64,000 nucleotides of DNA, from positions 1-64,000 of the forward strand of contig CAZJDX010000006.1 of assembly GCA_964544885.1 (NCBI GenBank). The letters run 5' to 3'. This document shows, in pieces, positions 1-6,804 of the stretch (the first letter of the stretch is position 1; the number at the start of each line of letters is the position of its first letter). This DNA is from QQVM01 sp964544885. Its GTDB lineage: Bacteria > Bacteroidota > Bacteroidia > AKYH767-A > 2013-40CM-41-45. A program made the translations under genes and the position numbers. The notes beneath the pieces are model-generated. The model saw only the letters and a list, made by a program, of their open reading frames with translations. It did no database searches and was not told the origin of the DNA.

Positions 1-221
1 GGACATAGAATAGAAGCACTTGCAAGCCAAACAAACTTATAAAAAGCAGGATGGGATGGCGTTTGGTCCATCTCAGGCTGGATGCTTTATGGCCGGGGTC
101 AGACATTTGTTATTTTCATTCAAATATAGAGATTTCATAGATTTCGCTTCCCCCGGCTTCAGGGAAAAGGGTCCTTTACGAATGTTCTTTTGAGTTCCCC
201 AATTAAAATTTTTTAAAACTG

Positions 222-252
222 TTGCAGAATACTATTTCGTTTGTTTACTTTG
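222..252 (+). promoter_or_regulatory. Bacteroidota-type promoter of the membrane protein/regulator operon
   Basis: A TTG at 222-224 lies 20 bp upstream of the octamer TTACTTTG at 245-252, which differs from the Bacteroidota -7 consensus TAnnTTTG at one position. The start codon at 272 follows 19 bp later. Assignment is by consensus only. Confidence 0.5.
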
Positions 253-264
253 CATTACAAAGTA
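246..264. promoter_or_regulatory. palindromic operator overlapping the -7 box
   Basis: TACTTTG and CAAAGTA form perfect 7-bp arms around a 5-bp centre (CATTA). The palindrome covers the -7 element and probable transcription start. The operon it precedes encodes a winged-helix regulator at 886-1182, so autorepression is the simplest reading. That is an inference. Confidence 0.5.
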
Positions 265-271
265 CTTTTCA

Positions 272-889
272 ATGGATAATCAAAAATACGCGGAAGACAT
301 TAAAGAGATCAGGGACATCATGAACCGGACCACCCGGTTCATCTCTCTCAGCGGGCTTTCAGGGGTTTCAACCGGAATCACGGCATTGGCCGGAGCCTGG
401 CTTTCTTACCAGTGGGTATTCAAAGACCGGGACTACCTGGTACACCATGCCGTTGAAATGGAAAGCAATCGTTTCACGGGTTTGATTTTCATCGCGCTGG
501 CCACATTGATTTCAGCCATTGTTGCCGCCGTATTCTTCACCAGAAGAAAAGCGATGAAGCAGAATCAACGCGTCTTCGGTATACCCAGCAAACAGCTGCT
601 CCTGAACTTGTCTATACCCCTGGTTGCAGGAGGCTTTTATTGTTTGCTTGTCTTGTTAAAAGGCTATGTTGGGATTCTGCCTTCGCTCACCCTCATCTTC
701 TATGGTTTGGCTTTGATAAACGGAAGTAAGCATACCCTGACAGAGATCAGGAACCTGGGAATGATCCAGATTTTGCTGGGACTTTTGGCCTATCAGTTCA
801 TTGATTACAGTTTACTTCTTTGGGCCTTGGGTTTCGGTCTTATTCAGATGTTGTATGGTTTCATTATCCACATGAAATACAGGTTGTGA
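272..889 (+). CDS. polytopic membrane protein of unknown function, first gene of a regulator operon
   Basis: A 205-residue protein with an N-terminal soluble stretch of about 25 residues and roughly five hydrophobic segments, the last ones very close to the C-terminus. No catalytic motif is recognised. It is preceded by a promoter and operator at 222-264, and its stop overlaps the GTG start of the winged-helix regulator at 886 (GTGA overlap), so the two are translationally coupled. Paired membrane protein and small winged-helix regulator genes are common in Bacteroidota, and the membrane protein may sense or transport whatever the regulator answers to. Function unknown. Confidence 0.75.
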   Translation: MDNQKYAEDIKEIRDIMNRTTRFISLSGLSGVSTGITALAGAWLSYQWVFKDRDYLVHHAVEMESNRFTGLIFIALATLISAIVAAVFFTRRKAMKQNQRVFGIPSKQLLLNLSIPLVAGGFYCLLVLLKGYVGILPSLTLIFYGLALINGSKHTLTEIRNLGMIQILLGLLAYQFIDYSLLLWALGFGLIQMLYGFIIHMKYRL

Positions 890-1182
890 AAGAAGTATTC
901 AAAGAGTTGGACAAAGCATTCGAAAACAGAGTACGCCTCGGTATTATGTCTGCTTTACTCGTGAATGACCATCTTGATTTTAATGCATTGAAGGAGCTCC
1001 TTGACCTGACTGACGGAAACCTGGCCAGTCATTTAAAATCACTGGAGAAATGTGATTATATCCGGTATAAAAAAGTTTTTTTGGAACGAAAACCCAACAC
1101 CAATTATTCCGCGACATCGAAAGGGAAGATTGCCTTTAAGAAACATATAAATGCCATTGAGAAACTTCTCAATAAATCATAA
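886..1182 (+). CDS. winged helix-turn-helix transcriptional regulator (HTH_27-like, MarR/ArsR fold)
   Basis: About 99 residues, almost entirely one winged-helix domain. The recognition region is around residues 35-60 (LTDGNLASHLKSLEKCDYI) and the wing around 65-85 (KPNTNYSATSKGKIAF). The frame is open further upstream, but the GTG at 886 is preferred: it overlaps the stop of the upstream gene by four bases and begins the protein just before the first helix. Proteins of this type act as dimeric DNA-binding repressors. The 19-bp palindrome at 246-264 on the operon promoter is a plausible target. The ligand is unknown. Confidence 0.8.
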   Translation: MKEVFKELDKAFENRVRLGIMSALLVNDHLDFNALKELLDLTDGNLASHLKSLEKCDYIRYKKVFLERKPNTNYSATSKGKIAFKKHINAIEKLLNKS

Positions 1183-1201
1183 ACCTCAAAAAATATCAGC
1201 T

Positions 1202-1486
1202 ATGAAAAACAAACGGATAGTCTACATTTTATCGGCAGTGGTATTATTACTGATGATTCCACTCATCGCCATGCAGTTTACGAAGGAAGTTGACTGGAGC
1301 GCTTTTGATTTCCTGCTCATGGGAATTATGTTGACAGGAACCGGATTATTATGCGAACTGGTATTAAGAAAGTTTAATGGGCTGCAGGCAAGACTTATTT
1401 TATGCGGCCTGATCTTGTTCGCTTTCATTCTTGTTTGGGCAGAATTGGCTGTAGGAATATTCGGAACAAGATTCGCCGGGTCCTGA
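1202..1486 (+). CDS. small three-helix membrane protein
   Basis: A 94-residue protein starting at ATG 1202, 19 bp after the regulator gene and in the same direction, so probably the third gene of the operon. Hydrophobic segments lie near residues 5-24, 34-52 and 62-82. A longer frame opens at 1151 inside the regulator gene, but the 1202 start is far more likely because it begins directly with a basic residue pair and the first helix. No family is recognised. Confidence 0.65.
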   Translation: MKNKRIVYILSAVVLLLMIPLIAMQFTKEVDWSAFDFLLMGIMLTGTGLLCELVLRKFNGLQARLILCGLILFAFILVWAELAVGIFGTRFAGS

Positions 1487-1694
1487 TTGCGGAAAAAAAG
1501 AAAATGTTTTTGCTGAGTAAGAAGAATGAAACCAGCTGAAACGCTTGAGTACAGGAGTCTGAGGAAATGCCAGGCACTCTGAAAGCTATGGTTTCCGCTC
1601 TGAAGGATTTTGCCTGATTTCACGTATTCAGGAACTAAATGGCTAATCCTATAAATTTATTTCAATTTATTGCCAATCATACAAAACAAACTGA
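1487..1694. other. intergenic, no recognised feature
   Basis: No convincing gene, hairpin terminator or promoter is visible here. The opposite-strand frame at 1222-1623 is a shadow of the membrane protein gene. Confidence 0.4.
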
Positions 1695-1867
1695 ACCCCA
1701 CACTGGGCGGAATCTTGTGTGGATGCAAATTATGCGAAGGGAGATTCCGCCCTCGCAGCAGCCGTAACAAAACGACTTACAGTACATGTTATATTTCACA
1801 ATACAATTTCATAAGCGGAATCTCCTGACGCGGCATGCTTTCACACAAGATTCCGCTTAGCGGGGTC
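1695..1867. repeat. MITE-like element with nested inverted repeats
   Basis: The outer arms GCGGAATCTTGTGTG (1707-1721) and CACACAAGATTCCGC (1842-1856) are perfect 15-bp inverted repeats. The similarity extends outward more loosely (accccac at 1695, gcggggt near 1860). Inner arms GGAGATTCCGC (1740-1750) and GCGGAATCTCC (1815-1825) repeat the same core in inverted order. There is no open reading frame and no clear target-site duplication. It may be a non-autonomous element or a structured RNA. Confidence 0.55.
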
Positions 1868-1995
1868 CAGCAGAAATTTATTTAATATTATGAATGCTTT
1901 TTAACAAACTTGTATCTAATTTGAAAGACGATGAACTTTTAACGGTGGACAAATATCCACAGCTCAAAAACAACGAACGAATGTCCGTCGAAGCA

Positions 1996-2157
1996 GCGAA
2001 ACAGAGCGAGTGAAGAGAAAAAATAGTCTCAGTCTGAGTGTGAGAAACAGAGCGAGTGAACAGAAAAATAGTCTCAGTCTGAGGGTGAGAAACAGAGCGA
2101 GTGAAGAGAAAAAATAGTCTCAGTCTGAGTGTGAGAAACAGAGCGAGTGAACAGAAA
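1996..2157. repeat. 46-bp tandem repeat, four copies
   Basis: The motif ACAGAGCGAGTGAA begins at 2001, 2047, 2092 and 2138, giving periods of 46, 45 and 46 bp. Units differ by a few bases (for example GAAGAG or GAACAG). Each of the first three units also contains CTCAG-T-CTGAG, a small inverted repeat. No unique spacers are present. Confidence 0.85.
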
Positions 2158-2176
2158 GGCAACTGTTCACTCGCTC
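2141..2176. repeat. perfect 14-bp hairpin ending the tandem repeat
   Basis: GAGCGAGTGAACAG (2141-2154) pairs perfectly with CTGTTCACTCGCTC (2163-2176) across an 8-base loop. The left arm is the last 46-bp repeat unit and the right arm an inverted copy of it. No T-run follows, so it is not an ordinary terminator. Confidence 0.7.
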
Positions 2177-2196
2177 GGCTTCATTCACTCTGTATC

Positions 2197-2353
2197 AGTT
2201 CCCGGAAAGGGAATCCCCGCCTGCCTGACTGGCGTCAGCCAGGCGGGCAGGGAACCCTCTACCACAAAGTACCCGGAAAGGGAATCCCCGCCTGCCTGAC
2301 TGGCGTCAGCCAGGCGGGCAGGGAACCCTCTACCACAAAGTACCCGGAAAGGG
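2197..2353. repeat. 71-bp tandem repeat carrying tRNA-Leu 3'-end (att core) copies
   Basis: Unit starts at 2198, 2269 and 2340 are 71 bp apart; two units are complete and the third is cut off after 14 bases. Each begins with a copy of the tRNA-Leu 3' end; the second copy (2268-2286) matches 7581-7599 over 19 bp. The rest of the unit holds a GC-rich palindrome (CCTGCC...GGCAGG, for example 2220-2251) with a GTCA loop, of the REP type. The array abuts the left end of the integrated element. Confidence 0.8.
2339..2353. repeat. left att core (attL)
   Basis: The 15-bp AGTACCCGGAAAGGG is identical to 7581-7595 at the tRNA end. It is the copy nearest the integrase gene. The second copy at 2268-2286 has a longer match (19 bp), so which one marks the crossover is open. 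Confidence 0.65.
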
Positions 2354-2439
2354 GGTACTTTTTGCCTCATTCAGATTCTTTAAATTTCATCTTTTTACTA
2401 TGAAAAAAGCTGTTTTTATAGTGTAAAAGCAATCCAGCG

Positions 2440-2472
2440 AAAAGCAGAAAAAAGCAAGGAAAAGCAGAAAAT
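2440..2472. repeat. short direct repeats upstream of the integrase
   Basis: AAAAGCAGAAAA occurs at 2440-2451 and 2461-2472, 21 bp apart, which is two helical turns. It adjoins the arm-type repeats. This may be another protein-binding site of the attachment region. Confidence 0.4.
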
Positions 2473-2492
2473 GTTTAAGTAAATGTTTAAGT
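2471..2492. repeat. paired arm-type sites, left end
   Basis: AATGTTTAAG occurs twice (2471-2480 and 2483-2492), 12 bp apart. The same decamer occurs as a pair at 7490-7510 near the other end and in the same orientation. Paired sites flanking the core at both ends suit arm-type integrase or excisionase binding sites. The second copy reaches the -33 region of the putative integrase promoter. Confidence 0.55.
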
Positions 2493-2515
2493 AATTCCTG
2501 AAAATATATCTTTGT
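2487..2515 (+). promoter_or_regulatory. putative integrase promoter
   Basis: TATCTTTG near 2508-2515 matches the Bacteroidota -7 consensus TAnnTTTG. A loose -33 (GTTTAAG) lies about 20 bp upstream inside the second arm-type repeat. Base positions may be off by one. Confidence 0.5.
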
Positions 2516-2537
2516 AGTGGGAAATGACATCTTAATC

Positions 2538-3791
2538 ATGAATACTACATTCAACTTTTGGGTGAATAATCGCGCCAATGCGAAGGGCTGCTTTGACATT
2601 TACATCCGTATCACTCAGGATCGAAAGCACAAACTTACTAAGACCGGAATTGCAGTTTCAAACCGCAAAGACTTTAATCCAAAGGCAAAGCAGAATAATT
2701 GGATCAGAGGCAAGGCAGCAAGTACGGCAAAGCTGAATGATATCCTTGCCTTCCAGCTGGAAGCAGTGAAGGATGATAAGGCAAACCTTCAAAGGAAAGT
2801 CAAGAATCCAAGTAAGGAAGTCATTCTTCAAAAATACCGGGGTGAATCATCACAGGACTTTCTTTCATTTCTCAGGCTGATCATTGACCGATTTAATCAG
2901 TCCGGGGCTTATCGTACATCAAAGCGATACAATCAGCTATTAAATAAGCTAATTGAATTTGAAGCAGACAAAATTCCTTTTGATCAGATCACAGTAACCT
3001 TCCTGAAGAATTTCAATAGTTATTTATCAGAACTGCATCAGAATACCCGCTACGAACATTTTAAAAACATGAAGGCGGCATTTAACCAAGCTATTCAGGA
3101 AGATGTAATTGATAGCGATCAGAACCCCTTCCTGAGATTTAAAGTGAAGAAAGTACCTACCAACAAACCAAAATTGACTATTGAAGAAATTCATAAGCTG
3201 GAAGCCTTAGACCTTAAAGACAATCCAGCATTGGATCATACCCGAAACTGTTTTCTGTTTTCATTTTATTGCGGAGGCATCAGGGCGGGTGACTTAATCA
3301 TGATGCGCTGGCAGAATGTTCAGGAAGGCAAACTTTGTTATGTAATGGCAAAGAATCGCAACAGCAAACTAACTGAGCGAAGCATTCCACTACTGACAGA
3401 GGCAACTAAGATTCTGAAACACTACAAAACCCAGGATTTTAGTCCTGATCATTTCATCTTTGGTGAATTAGAAAACACATTGACAAACTTCATCAGCCAT
3501 GATAACAGAATTATTCCCGGACATGAAATAAGAATTTACAACCGGATCGCTTCAAGAAATACAATCCTGAATAAGAACCTGAAAAAGCTGGCTGTATTGG
3601 CAGGGATTACTAAGCAGCTGACATTCCATATATCGCGGCATTCATTCGCTCAGTACGCTATCAATCAGGACATGAATCCTAAGATGCTGCAAACAATTTT
3701 AGGACATACAAAATTTGCCACTACTGAAGCATACATCAATACACTTCAGGATAAGAAAGTATCTGAAGAAATGGAAAGGATTTTTTCATGA
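2538..3791 (+). CDS. int: tyrosine site-specific integrase of the tRNA-Leu element
   Basis: About 417 residues from ATG 2538; a GTG at 2517 in frame is less likely because ATG gives the usual start of Bacteroidota integrases (MNTTFNFWVNN). The N-terminal arm-binding domain covers roughly residues 1-95, the SAM-like core-binding domain 100-200 and the catalytic domain 215-410. The catalytic set is visible: Arg in GGIRAGDL (about 248), Lys in the beta-hairpin AKNRNSKL, HISRH (about 365), LGH (about 388) and Tyr in TTEAYINTL (about 398). It recombines the att core with the tRNA-Leu 3' end. It lies just inside the left att and its stop overlaps the next gene. Confidence 0.93.
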   Translation: MNTTFNFWVNNRANAKGCFDIYIRITQDRKHKLTKTGIAVSNRKDFNPKAKQNNWIRGKAASTAKLNDILAFQLEAVKDDKANLQRKVKNPSKEVILQKYRGESSQDFLSFLRLIIDRFNQSGAYRTSKRYNQLLNKLIEFEADKIPFDQITVTFLKNFNSYLSELHQNTRYEHFKNMKAAFNQAIQEDVIDSDQNPFLRFKVKKVPTNKPKLTIEEIHKLEALDLKDNPALDHTRNCFLFSFYCGGIRAGDLIMMRWQNVQEGKLCYVMAKNRNSKLTERSIPLLTEATKILKHYKTQDFSPDHFIFGELENTLTNFISHDNRIIPGHEIRIYNRIASRNTILNKNLKKLAVLAGITKQLTFHISRHSFAQYAINQDMNPKMLQTILGHTKFATTEAYINTLQDKKVSEEMERIFS

Positions 3792-4525
3792 GTAAACTTG
3801 TTTTAAATCGGGAGTTCTTTAGGGAATATTTTCAATCTTCAAGTAGCTTCAAAGTTTGTCTATTTGAGTCTGAAAATTCGTATAGCTTTGATGATTATCT
3901 AAATCTTATTTTGAATCCCGAATGTTGTAATTATGAGAAAGGTGAAAAGATGGGGAGGGATTTCATTAATAGGTATAAAATTTCTGAAGATAAATTAGGC
4001 GACATTGTAGCCATGTTTATAATTATCTTAGATGGAATTAATAAAGATAAACCTGACAAGGAATTTATTGAAAGGCATATTAAAAGAAAATCTTTAAGCC
4101 GAATAATCGAAAAGTTGGAACTAATTTTAAAAGGAAATGGCGAAAAATTGGATAGGATTGTTTTCCATTTCAAGAAACAACCTCTTTTGAAAAAACAACC
4201 TGCTATTAGCCTTGAAGAATCGCTTGAATTAGATCTGCTTATTCCTGATTTGCACAAATTACTTCTTACATTAAAAGATATGACTTATTCAGAGAGATCA
4301 GGATTTACGGATGATCTAAAAACATTCAGTTGGGCAATTCTTAATTATCTCAATAAGTTTACTGATTACAAAGCAGGCAAAGGAATCCTTGCAACTAATG
4401 AACAATGCAGAATAATTTATGAAATGTTGTATTCGTTAGACATGTTGAATCATCGACCTGCGGAAGACATAGACAAGGAAACATACATTCGAGAATATTT
4501 AAAACAGGCAGCTGCAAATTCCTGA
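3788..4525 (+). CDS. unknown protein translationally coupled to the integrase
   Basis: A 245-residue, mostly helical, charged soluble protein with no recognised domain, signal peptide or membrane segment. Its ATG overlaps the integrase stop (ATGA), so it is cotranslated with int. The coding sequence is strikingly A+T-rich compared with the integrase and with the chromosome, which suggests a different recent origin. Accessory genes in this position of small elements often give immunity, exclusion or regulation, but nothing in the sequence decides this. Function unknown. Confidence 0.7.
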   Translation: MSKLVLNREFFREYFQSSSSFKVCLFESENSYSFDDYLNLILNPECCNYEKGEKMGRDFINRYKISEDKLGDIVAMFIIILDGINKDKPDKEFIERHIKRKSLSRIIEKLELILKGNGEKLDRIVFHFKKQPLLKKQPAISLEESLELDLLIPDLHKLLLTLKDMTYSERSGFTDDLKTFSWAILNYLNKFTDYKAGKGILATNEQCRIIYEMLYSLDMLNHRPAEDIDKETYIREYLKQAAANS

Positions 4526-4601
4526 AAATGAATAAAAAAAATGTAGCCCGATTTTTCTTTCCTTTTTTTCGGGTGCGAAATTCTTAAGTCTTCATATTGC
4601 A

Positions 4602-4617
4602 TGCGCAAATAAGCGCA
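4602..4617. promoter_or_regulatory. putative operator before the HTH gene
   Basis: TGCGC and GCGCA form 5-bp inverted arms around AAATAA, 8 bp upstream of the HTH start codon. The position is right for autoregulation by the HTH protein or another element repressor. It is inferred from symmetry alone. Confidence 0.35.
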
Positions 4618-4624
4618 AGTCAAT

Positions 4625-4918
4625 ATGAATATGACAACCTTACAACTAATTCCAGCGGAGGAATTACAAGCTCTGAAATCAGAGTTATCCGCAATCAAAA
4701 AACTTTTAGAACAGCGACCTGATGATCTTTTCATGCACCGCTGGATTGAATCTAAGAAAGTGCCTCCGCTATTAGGCATTAGTTCCCGGACATGGCAGAC
4801 ATGGAGGGATCAGCGAATAATTCCTTTCAGTCAATTTGGTTCAAAGATTTATGTGAACCTTAATGATTTGAATACACTGCTGGAATCGCACAAGATTGAA
4901 ACCCCTAAAAATGTTTGA
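4625..4918 (+). CDS. helix-turn-helix protein, excisionase/regulator type (HTH_17-like)
   Basis: A 97-residue protein. Residues 1-40 look like a short coiled coil (EELQALKSELSAIKKLLEQ). Residues 42-90 form a MerR/excisionase-like winged helix (VPPLLGISSRTWQTWRDQR followed by the wing FGSKIYVNLNDL). Proteins of this layout are typical of Bacteroidota mobile elements and serve as recombination directionality factors or regulators. It lies between integrase and replication genes. A second in-frame ATG at 4631 would remove two residues. Confidence 0.75.
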   Translation: MNMTTLQLIPAEELQALKSELSAIKKLLEQRPDDLFMHRWIESKKVPPLLGISSRTWQTWRDQRIIPFSQFGSKIYVNLNDLNTLLESHKIETPKNV

Positions 4919-4920
4919 TC

Positions 4921-5325
4921 ATGGAAAGGGAAAGACATCTGACATTGATTTATCAGCAGAAAGAATCAGCACCAACAAGCTATTATCTGACAGAGGGCGA
5001 ACCCGGATATTTACCGGGGCGGGTATGTATTCATCAGTATTCATTCGCGGAGGTGAAGCGCGGAGGGTATAGAAATGCAACTGGTCAATTTAAGGCTACT
5101 TTCAAGAAAGCTGAAGTTTCACCATACCGGAATGAGAAAGGTACGCTACATACAAGCATTTACCCGCTGTCTAAAGCTGTACCCGGCATCATTGGAACAG
5201 GTGACATAAAAGGCACAAATGACTTGCTTGTGTTTGAAGATCGCGGAGGCTGGAAGTCAATCGCTATTCACATATTCCCGGATTGTAAGTACAAAGTATC
5301 TGAAATCATATCATGCTTCCAATAA
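4921..5325 (+). CDS. unknown element protein upstream of the replication initiator
   Basis: A 134-residue protein, beta-rich by composition, with no recognised family. The ATG at 4921 is preferred over an overlapping TTG at 4915; it begins two bases after the HTH stop, so the two genes are probably cotranslated. In filamentous phages the replication initiator is accompanied by a small single-strand binding protein; this protein holds the matching place and is of plausible size, but no sequence motif supports that role. A terminator-like hairpin follows at 5324-5354. Confidence 0.65.
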   Translation: MERERHLTLIYQQKESAPTSYYLTEGEPGYLPGRVCIHQYSFAEVKRGGYRNATGQFKATFKKAEVSPYRNEKGTLHTSIYPLSKAVPGIIGTGDIKGTNDLLVFEDRGGWKSIAIHIFPDCKYKVSEIISCFQ

Positions 5326-5354
5326 AAAACCCCTACCGGAGGCGGGGGCTTTTT
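5324..5354 (+). terminator. hairpin terminator after the HTH-unknown gene pair
   Basis: CCCC (5330-5333) pairs with GGGG (5344-5347) within an imperfect GC-rich stem, flanked by an A-run and followed by TTTTT. It overlaps the stop codon of the preceding gene. The stem has two mismatches, so termination may be partial and allow read-through to the replication gene. Confidence 0.5.
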
Positions 5355-5377
5355 GGGAATGACATCCAGCATAAAGC

Positions 5378-6337
5378 ATGAATGACTTTGTAAAGATAAG
5401 CAAGAACCTGACATCTGAAACACCGGATTTTTCATGTTGTATGAATGATCCTGCATATTTCAGCAAGGGTGAAAACTGTTCGTACCAAATTCATAAAATA
5501 AATAAACAGCATACGGATCTTCAAGTCAGGCTGAATGAATCCACAGGCACAATGACTGTCAGCGGAAATTTAGGTATGTTTTGGAATGGTCACAATCTGA
5601 AATACGGATATGATGAAATGCAAAATACAGTTGAATATCTTTCTGAGAGCCTCCGCGTAAATTTGTTTCCTGCTGAAGTAAAGGAATTTGATCATTCCGC
5701 AGTCATCAGTACGGACTTAAACCCGGATGATGTATTTCACAAACATATCAGCATACCCGGACATGAGAAAATACAGTACAAACATGGAATATATTTTAAG
5801 AAACCCGGAACACAGGTAGTAAAGTTTTATGATGCCGGAATAAGACTAAAGCAACTAAACAGCAAGGCGAAGCGCGGAGAGATTTATTCATCTTTAGGGA
5901 TTCATCCACTTCAAAGGATGATAAGGTTTGAGAAAAAAATACTACATCCTGACCGCTATTTCAAAAGTACTGTATTTCTTTCAGATCTTATTGATCACAA
6001 GTTCATTGATTTTTGTAATTTAGATTTACTTGAAACTTATGCAAGCATGAAAAAACTCAATACCCTGAATTTACCTGCTGATAAGAAACACCTGTCAGCG
6101 GCAACTATTCCGCTGATCTTATTAAAGGAATTGGAACATCAGTACGGGTTCAATTTTGAAGATCGGATAAAAAAGACAATTTCAGCGATCCCGGACATCA
6201 TTTTATCAAAGGATGACAAGAAAGCGCGGAGGCGGCAAATTAAAGCCAATCTGAGCAGGATCAGCCGGGAAATGAGTAGAGACTATGATCTTTCGGAAAG
6301 CCTTTTAAAGAGCCTTAAAATGCCTCAGTTAATATAA
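5378..6337 (+). CDS. replication initiation protein, filamentous-phage gene II/X type
   Basis: A 319-residue protein resembling the phage/plasmid replication proteins of the gene II/X family, which nick double-stranded circles to start rolling-circle replication. Visible signs are the motif GNLGMFWNGHN (about residues 68-78), matching the family pattern GSLxKFxxGxN, and MIRFEKKI (about 181-188), matching the conserved RxE strand. The C-terminal third is basic and helical (KKARRRQIKANLSRI). It suggests that the excised element replicates as a circle through a single-stranded stage. The exact nicking tyrosine was not assigned. A relaxase-like role in mobilisation is the alternative. Confidence 0.65.
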   Translation: MNDFVKISKNLTSETPDFSCCMNDPAYFSKGENCSYQIHKINKQHTDLQVRLNESTGTMTVSGNLGMFWNGHNLKYGYDEMQNTVEYLSESLRVNLFPAEVKEFDHSAVISTDLNPDDVFHKHISIPGHEKIQYKHGIYFKKPGTQVVKFYDAGIRLKQLNSKAKRGEIYSSLGIHPLQRMIRFEKKILHPDRYFKSTVFLSDLIDHKFIDFCNLDLLETYASMKKLNTLNLPADKKHLSAATIPLILLKELEHQYGFNFEDRIKKTISAIPDIILSKDDKKARRRQIKANLSRISREMSRDYDLSESLLKSLKMPQLI

Positions 6338-6364
6338 CATGAAATCACACAGTACCCTTTTTAT

Positions 6365-6481
6365 ATGTTCATGAAAAGGGTAAGAAATCTTATCCCGGTA
6401 TATTACAAAATAGCAAAAGAATTAGAGGAAAAAGGGCGGGGTATTTTGACATTGATAAATCAGCATAAAAGCGGAAAATAG
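6365..6481 (+). CDS. possible small ORF between the replication and terminase-like genes
   Basis: A 38-codon frame from ATG 6365 (or ATG 6371) to TAG 6479-6481, giving a basic, helix-forming peptide (MFMKRVRNLIPVYYKIAKEL...). It fills the gap between the replication gene and the gene at 6492, in the same direction, with 27-bp and 10-bp spacers. The composition resembles the neighbouring genes. No homolog is recognised and it may not be expressed. Confidence 0.35.
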   Translation: MFMKRVRNLIPVYYKIAKELEEKGRGILTLINQHKSGK

Positions 6482-6491
6482 ATAAAAATAG

Positions 6492-6797
6492 ATGGCGTCA
6501 GGATTTAAGACAGGCGGGAGGCGCAAGGGAACACCAAACCATGACAGGCAGCAGTTGAATGATATGATAGCGGAAAGGTATCCCGGTTATCATCCTGTAT
6601 TGGCATTAGCTGGAATCGCGAATGATTCAGAGAATGACATTCACATCAGACTTCAGGCGAATAAAGAGGTTGCAAAGTACATTTGTCCACAGTTGAAAGC
6701 GATAGATATAACATCAGACATTGACCAAGGCAGCTTCCTGAATGTATCTAAGCGATCAATATTTACCCTTCCTGATGGAACTGAAATTGAAATCTGA
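6492..6797 (+). CDS. terminase-small-subunit-like protein (DUF5681-like N-terminus)
   Basis: A 101-residue protein. The N-terminus FKTGGRRKGTPNHDRQQLND matches the basic GGRxKGTPN start of DUF5681 and phage small-terminase-like proteins. It is followed by HPVLALAGIAND and the helix IHIRLQANKEVAKYICPQLKAI, the usual pattern of those proteins. Small terminases recognise packaging sites on phage DNA. Here there is no large terminase, so the protein may act on a helper phage's machinery, as in phage satellites, or it may be a DNA-binding protein with another role. The family call is by motif resemblance only. Confidence 0.55.
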   Translation: MASGFKTGGRRKGTPNHDRQQLNDMIAERYPGYHPVLALAGIANDSENDIHIRLQANKEVAKYICPQLKAIDITSDIDQGSFLNVSKRSIFTLPDGTEIEI

Positions 6798-6804
6798 AAA
6801 AGTA

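Noticed and set aside
1996..2176. CRISPR array (regular 46-bp spacing)
   Set aside because: The whole unit is repeated, with no unique spacers and no Cas genes in the window.
1878..2370. Small genes in the repeat region (frames at 1878-2162, 2101-2403, 2185-2370)
   Set aside because: They are low-complexity translations of tandem repeats on both strands.
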